Assembly (NCBI GenBank): GCA_037043455.1
Contig: JAWPHD010000132.1
Location: 372,001-436,000 of the forward strand
From: Cyrtodaria siliqua
Lineage: Eukaryota > Mollusca > Bivalvia > Adapedonta > Hiatellidae
Direction of reading: 5' to 3'
Length of the DNA: 64,000 nucleotides
The notes under the pieces were generated by a model, which saw nothing but the letters and a program-made list of their open reading frames with translations, ran no database searches and had not been told where the DNA came from. Positions 24,507 to 35,482 of this stretch are shown piece after piece (the first letter of the stretch is position 1; each line of letters begins with the position of its first letter). Position numbers and translations under genes: made by a program.

Positions 24507-24613
24507 GTGCTATTTGAGTGGCAAACTAAAATGATCATGGCTCCAGCAAAAAATGGAGTGTTTACAACAGTATTGCAAGAGAATTTGCAGCAACTCTGCA
24601 GACAGTTCTGCAG
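24507..24613 (+). CDS. Exon-like segment with canonical splice sites (unit 2)
   Basis: Copy of 15319-15425. The acceptor TTTCAG and donor CAG/GTGAGAAG are unchanged and the same frame stays open across 107 bp. There is one missense difference (WQTTM to WQTKM) and one silent difference. Confidence 0.4.
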
Positions 24614-24846
24614 GTGAGAAGGTTCTAGACCCATTCTGCATATTTTTTATCTTTATGTAAATGGAGATACACCTGGAATGTTCATTCATGTTGGCGCCAT
24701 ATAACCTTTTTGTGTTGGTGCGCCGTAAAGCCCCAATTCACTGAACACAACTCATGACAGGTATGACCTGATGTGATGACGTTTGTTTAAGCGTTTTTCA
24801 TTTGATGTTGTAACACGAAATATATATATTTATCTTCATACAAATT

Positions 24847-25133
24847 CGTATTATGTGAGTCTGCGATATATTGAAACCTTCTCTTATAACCGGTGTTTAC
24901 ATTTATATTAATGTATATGTTTGGTAACATCGAAACGTTAAAGGGACAGTGGGCGAATTGGTTGAAAGAGAAATTGTCAAAAGTTTAAAAATGTTCAATT
25001 AGTTACTTTTAAGTTAAAACATAATTGTTTAGCATAATAAACTTAGAATCTATTTAACAGTGTCAAAATCTAACCCACGATGTAATTCGCATTTTCCCGC
25101 CAAATGTATTTTGGCCGTGGAAGTATATAATTA
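24847..25133. other. Segment present only in duplication unit 2
   Basis: Unit 1 passes directly from CTTCATACAAAT to TATGTTCTACGC; unit 2 has about 287 extra bases between them, including GTTAAAGGGACAGTGGGCG. This could be a deletion in unit 1 or an insertion in unit 2. No clear target duplication is visible. Confidence 0.75.
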
Positions 25134-25320
25134 TGTTCTACGCAAAGTAAGAATATGGACGATTCCGGAATTGCTCTGCGCAAAGTAAGAATTCTTAAAA
25201 TGCGCAACGATTCCGGAATTGCGCAGGACTATTCCGGAATTGCGCAAGGGGTTAAATATATAAACCACGCATTTAGTGTCTCTGCGCAATTTAAGAATAT
25301 TTTGCGCAAAGTAAGAATTT
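25134..25320. repeat. GCGCAAAGTAAGAAT / ATTCCGGAATTGCGCA repeat (unit 2)
   Basis: Same arrangement as 15660-15847, differing by single bases. Confidence 0.75.
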
Positions 25321-25740
25321 GTGTTATGATGTGTATAGGAAGATTCTAATTTTAAACCTACTTATATTTCATTTTAATATGCTTATTTTGCTTCACCCAT
25401 CTGCGACGAACAGATAATTTACAGTTAAGTATCGCGTATGATTAACATAAACTTAATTATTTACAAAACAATTTGAAGTCCATAACTTCAACAATTCCAG
25501 GTTCCATAATATTTGGTAAGAAAATTCAATTGAACTATTTTTAATTATTTCAAACGAGGTTGCATGACAATGCACTTTATTAAAAGCACATTATTTGCCC
25601 ATTTAATTACGTTTCGACTACAGAGGCCGTGAGTATGCTTCAAGTTTCTGCTTATCAAAGAAAATTATGTATTACTACCTAATATGTCGGAATAATTTAG
25701 TAGGACGGTTCTATCTGTTGAATCGAAAATCACTCTTTCA

Positions 25741-25965
25741 TTGGCTATTCATGAAAAAAACACAAGTTGGTATAGATATAATCAACGTGTTGCTGTCGTT
25801 CTAAAACGCGACTTTGACTTGCAAAATTATTTAGATATCGATGAAGAGAAAACAATGAAAATAATTCTCGGCATATTTATATTGTCTTCACACAACCTCG
25901 ACATAGGAAGAGGAAACCAAGAAAATCATAGAAAGGAAAGAATAATGCAAACTTTAAATCTATGA
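25741..25965 (+). pseudogene. LINE C-terminal fragment (unit 2)
   Basis: Copy of 16272-16496 with the SSHNLDIGRGN motif retained and two missense differences. Confidence 0.45.
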
Positions 25966-26149
25966 ATTTGATTGAAAACGCTCGTGCGTCCTTTTTATAA
26001 ACCACTTATTGCTTGTGTGTCCTTTTCATGCGTTAATCTGATATATATATAACAAAACATAGATTTAAGTGATAGTTTTAAACATGTAATCTTTTTTTTT
26101 TCTTCAGTAAAACATGTTTTGAAATATGTTTATCTGTTATAATTTACGC

Positions 26150-27400
26150 CAGGCCTTCGTTTCCCAAATGTTCTCCAAGAAGAAAAAACGGTATGGGGTA
26201 CGAAATAAACCGTAATTTCGGTTTAAAAGGCCTGTATATTGAACAATTAATTGAACTTCCTTTCGCTTTATTATAGTTGTATTTTATTCTTTAGCGTTGT
26301 TATAGGTTAACATTATAATAATTAATAATAATAATTTGCAAATATGTAAAAAAAAAAAAAAAAAAAAAAAAAAAGCTGAATACACCGCGAACTAAAAAAA
26401 ATGTTCAACTATAAATTTAATATTTCGGAATACGCATATATTGTCGTCATTAAGTATGAAAAAAGCACACAACTTCTAATATGATAAAATGTATTTAACA
26501 TTTCTTCTAGCTAGTTAAATTATTTAACTTTCACCGATTCCAATATGTTAGTATACGTCAATAAATTCTGGCGAAATAATTATATTTAATTTAAACATAT
26601 TTCATTTTAATTTTTTCTCCTTTATTGTGATTGGCTAATTAAATAAAAGGGCGTATCTCATTGCATTTAAACAATATGATTGACCAACATGTCTCAGGGC
26701 CACAAGTAATAGGAAGCGTGACGGAACGGCGCGTGGACTTCTTCACACCTTTGAACAACATTACACACACTCTCTTAACAGTGTGAAGTTTGTTTAATTT
26801 GGTCCATTACATACCAATCATATATAAATTGACAAAAGGACTTTTAATCGAACGTTGTATTTAACTATTATTACATTACATGGTCATGCATTAACTCCTT
26901 TAAGCGATGGGGAAGCTTATATAATCAGTTTTACAATGTATATTTTCGACAATATAAACATACATAAAACATGTTTTACTGAAACAAAAATCGATAACCT
27001 GTTTAAAATTATACGTTAACTGTTTTAGTTTTACAATATGCAGGTTTTTAAACCGAAATAAAGGTTTTATTTCATACCCCGTGTTAGACGGGTTAGTTTC
27101 CAGCCACGTAATGATATTAATGTTGAATATAATTATGTTATGTTATACGATATTGCAATATTTCGAAATAATTTTAAACATATTTAACATATTTAGTACA
27201 CTACGAATATTGTTTCATACGAAAGCTACATTTTTGATGTAGTGTTAATGCTAACACTTAGAACACAATATAATCAGTCCATTTTCACGTTATTTTCCCT
27301 AATTACTATTTCACTTCTTCATCTTTCGTCGATTTTTGTCAAAATATAACCTATTTATCTGTCTAATTGCCATGAAACACCGTTCGTTCGTACCATCCAT
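26150..27400. mobile_element. Inverted-arm repeat element family E (unit 2)
   Basis: Copy of 16684-17930, with a longer A run (26348-26374). The short open frame of unit 1 at 17564 is broken here by AAATAAAGG. Confidence 0.5.
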
Positions 27401-27518
27401 CCATCGGGAAAGGTCACCCGAGTGGTCAGAATGGCAACCAGGGACGAGGCTCTGCCGAGTTCCTGATCTCGAGGGTGAGATTTCCATATCTCACGTGGAT
27501 AACTCTATCGAATGAAAT

Positions 27519-28015
27519 AAGATAATATGCACGTATATGAGGGTATGTGGACATTGGGACATATAATGTATGTAAAGATGATACGGGGGCATCCTATGTA
27601 AAGATATAAAAGGTACGGGGACATACAAATGATACGGGGGAATATTGTGTATTAAAAGATATATACAGTAAATATATAAAGGGTACGGTGGCATAATATG
27701 AAGGATATAGAGAGTACGTAGGCATATTACGAAAGCATTTAGAGAGTACGGAGACATATTATGTAAGGATATAGAGGGTATGGGATATATTATGCAAGGA
27801 CATATAGCGTATACCTTATATATCCCTATATAATATGTTCCCATACCCTCTATATTATATAGAGGGTATGGGGATATATTACATAAGGATATATAAGGTA
27901 TAGGGATATGATATGAAAGGATATATAGGGTATGGGGATAACATATATTATGATAAGTATATAGAGAGTGCGTTGACATATTATATAAGGATATATATGA
28001 GATATGGAATGCACA
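27519..28015. repeat. ~30-bp GGATATATAGGGTATGGGGA minisatellite (unit 2)
   Basis: Copy of 18050-18545 with few substitutions and no change in repeat number by eye. Confidence 0.85.
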
Positions 28016-29175
28016 ATGTACATAAAGAGCTTTCTCACCCACATAACTCAGTAGAGTCAATTCGAGTTCTGACTGTTGTCTCCACGCAGTTGCCTAACAC
28101 AAGAGAGACGTTGGTCTTATTCTGGTCTTCAACTTTAAGTTTTCAAACTATTTAATATGACTTAAGCTACTTGCGAAATATTTTAGTCACATTTATTATT
28201 TTGTGAACTGAAAATGTTTATGATAATTATGAAATAATCTCGTTAAAGTGACAAGTGTTTGTGAATATTTAACCTGTGTCATTATGTTGATGGTAATACA
28301 ATCTCTTGCACCCAGATCTTTTTACAATGGGGCTTTCAAAATGCACTAAAAGATATGCATTATTAACGTCGCTCTGCTGATTTAAAGCCAGACATATCAA
28401 ATTAAATGTCTGGTTACGAATTGAATAGTTTTACATTTTCAAAAGATAGTCGATAAATACAATGTAACGTTATAGACTACAGAGGGTATAGGACCATGTG
28501 TTAGTGTTTGTTTGTGATTGATTAGGTTTTTTTTCATTAGTGAATACAACTCCCAGTTCTCTGTTATTAAATGTTATAATTGTTATAACAATTAATTAAA
28601 AAAAATAATTCGTGTCTCTATTTGTATGTTACGTTACCATTATTATTTAATTAAATTAATACTATTTGTATGTTAAGTGACCATTACTATTTAATTAAAT
28701 TTATAATAATAAGAGCATGTTGTTTTTTTTATTTAACTTTAAAAAATAGAACATTTTCTTATATATAATATTGCAATGTTGTAATCACTCGCATGTTCCC
28801 ATATGCATTCTACATTTCGACCAACAGTGTAGCATGAACTAGCAAACTTTTATAAGACACTTAAAGTGGTTTAATAATCGCTTTTACCATATTTTAAAAG
28901 GTCTAACTGCCAGATACAACTTTTTTATGAACATCTTCATTTCCGAATATTTAATAACATAAGGTCGTAAGTGCAATAGCTCGGATTACCAAGTCAAAAT
29001 TACATTTTTGAAATAACAAATACTTTGTTTTATGAGAAAGCAAACTACAGCTTATGTCATATGAGATTGTTCAAAGAATTCACACAGTTTTTACTGTCAG
29101 TCCGTTTTTTTCACTTTCCCAAAAACTATGATTTTTCACTTACGACGTTATCATTCTAGACCATCGATATATAGA

Positions 29176-29342
29176 GATTATTTAAATGCTGGGATGGATT
29201 ATAGGGAAATCCTTCAAGAGTGGTATAGACGTGTGGTTCTTTTTTCACGAACTAGCGTATGAGAGTGAGTGAAAAAAACAAAACACATCTACCATCGAGT
29301 GAAGGATTACCCAATAATAGATTCGGGCAGTTAAATAATCTT
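29176..29342. mobile_element. Small foldback element
   Basis: GATTATTTAAATGCTGGGAT...ATAGGGAAATCCTTCA on the left pairs imperfectly with GTGAAGGATTACCCAATAAT...TTAAATAATCTT on the right. The result is a ~165-bp hairpin-like element with no coding content. Confidence 0.5.
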
Positions 29343-29380
29343 TTTATTACATTTTAAGTCAGTTTACTGACGCCATCACT

Positions 29381-29425
29381 CAACGTCGCAACGTTAGTTA
29401 TTACGTCGCAACGTTAGTTATTATT
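29381..29425. repeat. Two copies of ACGTCGCAACGTTAGTTATT
   Basis: A 21-bp unit is repeated exactly twice, followed by a partial copy. Confidence 0.7.
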
Positions 29426-29754
29426 GTGTTCTGAGTTAGTTATTAATTTAATATTTAGCGATTATGAATATTCTTGCATCCATCCACCGTGTAATACGCG
29501 GATCCCCGTGAGGTTGCCGGGGTAGAATACAACCACTGCAAACACACCATCACATGCAGAGCTATACGTACGCATGATTCAAAATAAAATTGTTTTAGCT
29601 TTACCTACTGACGTATGCATCATATTTTCTGGATTAAATAGCTATTTTACTTTAGAATTTCTTATACTAATATACTGCTGATATGTTGAATATTTGAATG
29701 AAGCAAACAAAAATCAAAGTGTATACTCGCAAATATGATTAACGAAAATATTCA

Positions 29755-29875
29755 TACTTTGTTCAATTTCCTACTTTGCGCACTGACGATAACGAACATA
29801 TTCTTACTTTGTCCCAATTCCTACTTTGCGCTCGGACTATTCCGGAATTGAACCGCGCATTTTGAGAATTCCGAC
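29755..29875. repeat. Third locus of the TTGCGC / ATTCCGGAATTG repeat
   Basis: ATTCTTACTTTG and CCTACTTTGCGC appear in inverted orientation relative to 15660, next to ACTATTCCGGAATTG. The family therefore exists outside the duplication. Confidence 0.6.
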
Positions 29876-31129
29876 TCAAAAGAAACGCAACACGGAAATT
29901 TCCGCTATATATTGTGTACACTATGCTGCTGTTAATCGAATTGTACATGGCTACGTAAGACCTTTCATTTCGGAAAAAAATACTAAAACAACACATAATA
30001 CAGCAAATAGTATTCCTTCAAAATTTCATTATTGACAGAGTACGCGTTTGGCTCAAGCAGGATGCAAAATTTTGCAAGCTCTTTACGTTAAGTACAGTAC
30101 TGAACTGGCTCAGTTTTTCAAAGAGGAACTTCAACATTTATGAATTTCTTGTTACAAGGTGTAGTGTGATTAAAACGTCTACAACATCACAGTTGTGTCC
30201 TTTCTCTAATTAACTGCAACTTTTTTCACAAAACATCTTGGGATTTCTTTGGAATATTATATGGAATTAAGTGTGCAGTATATACAATAAACAGCGGAAA
30301 TTCCCGAGTTGCGTTTCTTTTATGTATATAGCAATGAATTTTCCTTTGTAAATATGTGTTTTTTTCATACTCAAACTCGATATAAATTCTCTAAAACAAA
30401 TGGAGTATTTAGGCTTTAACGTTATTAGTATACATGCGTTAATTTATCTTTCGGAGTTACGTCCTCTATTATTTTTTTCTCCAGGGAGTTGTTACTTGTC
30501 TCAGACATTCATATGCATGAGCTTTTCAGACACTTGTATCTCTTCCTTATTTGTAATTACTGAAAATAATTCCAAGATCGCCTACTGTACCTTTAATACT
30601 TAGTTCGATATTAAAAACATTAATTAGCACCGTTAATGGTAATCGTTTCATATTACACCTGGGTTCACTAGGAAAACGGATGCTGAGCATTGATTATTCG
30701 CTATTTTATAATGTCATTACCGGCCTTTACGCATAAGTAGTGCGGTTAACGCAGTTTATCTCTTTATTATCTCCTGGTTACTGGCGAGTTTGCGACTCTT
30801 TTTTTTCACCGCTTGGAATATTAAGTGGCGACAAATACATTTGTTCTATTTTACGTATTTTCACCGTAACCGCAAATCATTTCGAGTTTGATTTTACAGA
30901 AAACGTTTTGTTTTTACCGACAATTTTAACGTATTTAGGTTGCATTACAATGGAAATACACCAGCTCATTGCCATATCAAAATAACTATTTTGGAAATCC
31001 GTGACGTTGATTTAAGAAGAGGCGAACGAAAACAATCTGTAAGTGTTTTTTTGTCTGTTTTTATTGCGTTTGTGACTCTTAACTGTAGTATGATTAAATG
31101 GAATTAGTTTTTCGAGTAGCATGTTTGAG
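29876..31129. other. No gene seen
   Basis: Short frames at 29826-30035, 30400-30603 and 30740-30985 have no splice context or family resemblance. The sequence is otherwise unstructured. Confidence 0.45.
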
Positions 31130-31740
31130 AAATAACCCGCCAAATAACGGCAAAATTACACTATAAAACCGTTTAACAAAACTCTGTCCAGGTGTTCAGG
31201 TCATATACTAATGTATATGTGCCGATAAAAATGATAGCGAGATAAGTTAGCTAAATACATTAGTACAGCTTTAGCTGTAAGGAATACAATCTTGATTAAT
31301 TAAAAAATATTTAGCTCTTTTGTATTTTCATTCTCATATATCAGTTATTTAATATTAATGTTGCTCATAGCAATTGTACTTTTGTCTAAATTACTCGACT
31401 TATTATGCATGAAAATGTATGTATGTATATATAACGATGTGTATGTATGTATATATAACGATGTACGTATGTACAAGTTAAATAAAAAAAATGTTCTGTT
31501 CTGTTCTGTTCTGTTCTGATAACAATAATTCACGGGTTCTTAAAATTCCGATGATTGAATATGCTTAAAACGAATTATGAGTTAATTCGACGGCTGGTTA
31601 AAACCGTTTATATATATAGTTTGGATTCTAAAAATGTATACATTGTATATACCTCGACGTCAGTAGGTTTAGAAATGGTGTACGTCTTTTATAACATGTG
31701 CCTGCCGATGGCGGGTTAATGACTTTAATGTATTTGTTGA
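31130..31740 (+). repeat. Dispersed repeat family F with internal microsatellites
   Basis: CCAAATAACGGCAAAATTAC...TGTCCAGGTGTTCAGG and, further right, AATTATGAGTTAATTCGACG and TCAGTAGGTTTAGAAATGG recur at 46900-46985, 49250-49470 plus 51320-51425, and reversed at 55850-56110. Embedded are a duplicated TATGTATATATAACGATG unit (31414-31475) and (GTTCT)n at 31493-31518. Confidence 0.65.
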
Positions 31741-32799
31741 TTTACCTTGTGGACAGCAATATTTCCTGACCTGATATTTTCACTCAGATACAAACTGTTT
31801 AGTTTTAACTTCAGATTTATGACTTTTTAATAAATAATAAAGGACCCTTATGTTATCTTGGTGTTTATCCCTTACTTATCACGCTTATGTTCATCTCAAA
31901 GTTAAACGATATACATGTCTTCGCTATTCAATAAATAGAACATAATATTCACTTTAAAACATAAATGTTCTCTATTTTAAACATTCCAGTGAAATATGTT
32001 TGAAACGTTATATTAATTTTCATATATCAACCATATCAACTTTTATTTTCAAAGTGTGAACATTATAACAAAATAACTAGTAAACTTATAAAGTTACGTG
32101 TAGCTTGAAAATGCATTATGTGGTCCGAGTATTAACGTTCATACCCCATCCAACCCCTTCACAAAAAGAAACACCGTAACTTGATTTGGCTTTAACAGTT
32201 TGCATATTGTAAAATTAAAACATTTAATAGGTAAATTTAAACAGTTTATCGCATTTTTTGAGTTAAAGTGTTTTTAAACGTGTTTTATTGTTGAAATATC
32301 AGTTATAAAATCCTGATAAAATAAGCTTTCGCATAGCTTAATGGAATTATTGAGGTTAGAGCTACTACCTGGCTGAGGACTGTTTGATGGGTAATTTTAT
32401 CCTGCGTCTCATCTCCCTCCGAGCTTGCTGTCTCAATAAAACATAATATGTGTTCAAGGAATAAATACAAAACATTTTATTCATTCATTAGAAAAGATCT
32501 AAGAAAATAAGTTGCGATTTCGAAAACGTAGTCATTTAGATATTATCAGTTTGCAAAGACAGTCCCCCCCCACCCCACACACACACCACCCACCCCCAAA
32601 ACAACATATTATTCTAAAGAACTTTGGTATATACGTCTTATTAGTGGATTTCGTTTAAATCGGCGAAGTATTTAAAACGTTTGATCAGATCTTCGGGTTT
32701 ACACCAAATATTAATTGGTTTATTTATTAACCATTTGTAAGTTACATTTATATTCCAGCAAGTTAAAAGTCCAATGGATTCAGGAATAATACATGCAAG
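31741..32799. other. Upstream flank of the cyclase gene, no gene seen
   Basis: AT-rich, with a C/A-rich low-complexity run at 32561-32604 (CCCCCCCACCCC then ACACACACC). No exon is recognised. Confidence 0.45.
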
Positions 32800-32945
32800 A
32801 TGGCGCTTCGGTGTAATGATAAAACACCGCGGTTAAGTGAGCCAAGGATTACAACATTTAGGTTTATTATCGAAATAGTTAAACATGTTTTCTCGCCTAT
32901 CGTTGCCAGTCCTTCGGATGAGACTTTAAACCGAGTACCCCACAT
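32800..32945 (+). mobile_element. SINE 3' fragment upstream of exon 1
   Basis: CTTCGGATGAGACTTTAAAC followed by CGAGTACCCC resembles the conserved central/3' domain of tRNA-derived invertebrate SINEs. The same block, as CGTCGGATGAGGACGTAAAC, is in the fuller copy at 33575-33790. Confidence 0.5.
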
Positions 32946-33166
32946 ATAATCAATGCGTCACAAACAACACACCAAACATAGCCAACACCTAATGGTCAAA
33001 TTTGGGGATTATCTCTTGGTTAATATTCTGGAGGGAATATTTCCATTCGGATCACGCACTCACGCACATAGACACGTACGCGCCTAATGGCTGGTAACTA
33101 CGCGTGTAACTTTAAGTGAAATTATCTATAGTGTGTCAGTTGTATCAGCTAAGATAGTAAAAACGT

Positions 33167-33176
33167 ATTATAAAAC
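33167..33176 (+). promoter_or_regulatory. TATA-like sequence upstream of the cyclase start
   Basis: ATTATAAAAC lies about 105 bp upstream of the first ATG. A splice-acceptor-like TTTTGTTTTCAG ends at 33260, so the ATG exon may instead be preceded by a non-coding exon further left. The choice cannot be made from sequence alone. Confidence 0.2.
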
Positions 33177-33280
33177 CTTAAGTTCATATTCGACATCAGA
33201 GATTCGAGTAGCCCTATGTCAGTTCTGTGTGGAATTGCAAGTAGCCTCTTTTGTTTTCAGTTGAGTGTCGGTCGATTTTA

Positions 33281-33455
33281 ATGATGCCATGGTGGAAGAA
33301 GCAGCCAGGGGCGATCCATCCGTCAAAGTCGGACAGGCCGGTATCTGTGGGTACCTCATTAGTGTCACTGTCCCCGTCACAGCTGAACGCGGCCATAATG
33401 GACATGCTGAACGTAAACAACACCGGAAACACCACGTGTCAGACCACGTGTAGAG
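33281..33455 (+). CDS. Cyclase exon 1: start and cytoplasmic N-terminus
   Basis: It encodes residues 1-58, [10 protein letters not shown]...CQTTCR, ending with one base (phase 1) before GTAAAC. ATG 33281 is the first Met in the open frame; a second ATG follows at once. The overlapping +1 frame (33265-33453) is a shadow. The tail is Ser/Pro/Thr-rich and has no signal peptide. The frame is open upstream to 33251, but with no other ATG. Confidence 0.75.
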
Positions 33456-35254
33456 GTAAACATTCACACATGGTCACTACTCAATCTAGAACAAGTCATT
33501 TGGTTTATGGGAACTACTGGAAGGAGATTCCCAAATTAAAAATTAAAGTTATATGTATTTTCAAGCATTATTATTTTATGGGGCTGGCGTGTCCCAGTGG
33601 ATAGCATGGTAGTCTTGAACTTCGGAGGAACCGGGTTCAAACAATCACCGGCGCCACTAAGTTTCTTCTTTGTATCCGTCAGCAAGACTCTTTTCTTTAG
33701 ACTCGTCCGTCGGATGAGGACGTAAACCCGGCGGTCCCGTGGATCAAAGTCTGTCCGCCGAATACGTTAAATAAGAATTAGGCCATTTTCTGGGCTAACA
33801 TTTCTGTTAATTACCCATCCTATAAACAGTGATAGTATTCAATTCCTTGCAAAATGTACTGTGACACCGTTTGAGATGTTTATGTTCGGGTGACAGTAAC
33901 CAGCTAAAAACAGCCCGATTACAATGCATTCTGTGCAAACTTTGGCACTTCATGCATTGTTTTCAACAATAATGGAGTTTTTTATTGTCAATTTGTTCGT
34001 TTGTATGGTGTATTACGTCATTTTTAACAATTTTTTGATTATATATGACGGTCGATGTTTTGCCTCAGACCACCCACTTTTCCTGGGTAGAACCACTATT
34101 GTACACCTCCCGCCATCCGTAAGAATCGAAATGCATAAAAGGTACATTTATTAAAAATTGCTATAATGCAGGCCTATGAGGATGGAATAAGATTCACATT
34201 CCCTATAACTATAAATAACCGCGTAATTCTTAAAATGCAATACCAGTTCTGACATGGATGCAATATTTCCAAGCTCGGGGAAACATACTCCTTTTCTGTA
34301 GTAAAAAAGTAAAGTTACAATGAGATTAAATTACGGGATGAGCCTTTGTAAGATCGCTATACTATTAAAATAAAACCATAAAACTCCATATAACTAATTT
34401 TATCTTAAAATAAATATTTCGATTTAACAGAATATATATAGAGGATATTTTGGAGTGAATTACAGATTTTATTCCATCGAGAAGTGTGAAAACTTTATAT
34501 TTTCACGAATGCGAAGCATGAGTGAAAATATTGAATTTTGATCAGTTCGAAATGAAATGAAATTTGTTATTCACGACAAAACAACACATTTTCTTTTTAT
34601 TTGATGCTTTATAATCAAAGCGTACTGCAGTAAGCAGAAATAAATAAAAAGTTGACGACGTCATTGGCTTAGTATGATGAAATTGCTGTTTTTAATTCCC
34701 CGTAACTTCTAAATTAGTTAACCGATTTAAATAATCTACGACTTATTTTCTTAGTTAAGTTATTTCCAATCCAATGATATACTTTTATAGCAACCTTCGA
34801 AAAAAAAAAAAGTTTTTGAAAAAAAAGAGTTCCGGCAGTGAAAAAATAAAACTCTATATTTCACACGTATGAAATACCACTTTTATTTTATTGCTAACAG
34901 CCACAATTTCACTGCTAAGCATAAAATAAATTAAATGTAGTTGAATATGTAGATGGTAATACATATCCTCATGCATTTGCATAAACACAATACAAGAGAT
35001 ATATGTATTAGCTTTTAAAAAAAAGAGGCCCAAATCATTAATATAATACAAATATACATTATTGATGAAATTCAATGCTTGTTTTTTAAATCTATGTAAA
35101 CTATTGTTATTATTTATTTATGTATTTATGTATTTATGTATGCATGCATGCATGTATGTATGTATGTATGTATGTACGTATGTACGTACGTACGTACGTT
35201 TTCATTCATTCATTCATTCATTCATTCATTCATTCATTCATTCATTCATTCATT

Positions 35255-35317
<63 letters not shown>

Positions 35318-35391
35318 TGTATTCATTCATTCATTCATTCATTCATTCTTTCATTCATTCATTCATTCATTCATTCATTCATTCATTCATT

Positions 35392-35422
<31 letters not shown>

Positions 35423-35425
35423 TTG

Positions 35426-35482
<57 letters not shown>

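Larger units (their letters stand above)
19620..29091. repeat. Tandem duplication, unit 2 (9.5 kb)
   Basis: Second copy of 10438-19619. It ends at CACACAGTTTT (29081-29091), where unique sequence starts; at the internal junction the same CACACAGTTTT runs straight into GGAAAGGGG. The main length difference is a ~287-bp segment at 24847-25133 present only here. Confidence 0.95.

Noticed and set aside
33265..33453. 62-codon frame overlapping exon 1 in another phase
   Set aside because: Only the frame starting at ATG 33281 joins in phase to the TM1 exon.
33700..33745. Hammerhead-ribozyme-like CGGATGAGGACGTAAAC
   Set aside because: The invariant CUGAUGA and CGAAA core bases are not present; it fits the conserved block of a SINE, which recurs at 32912.
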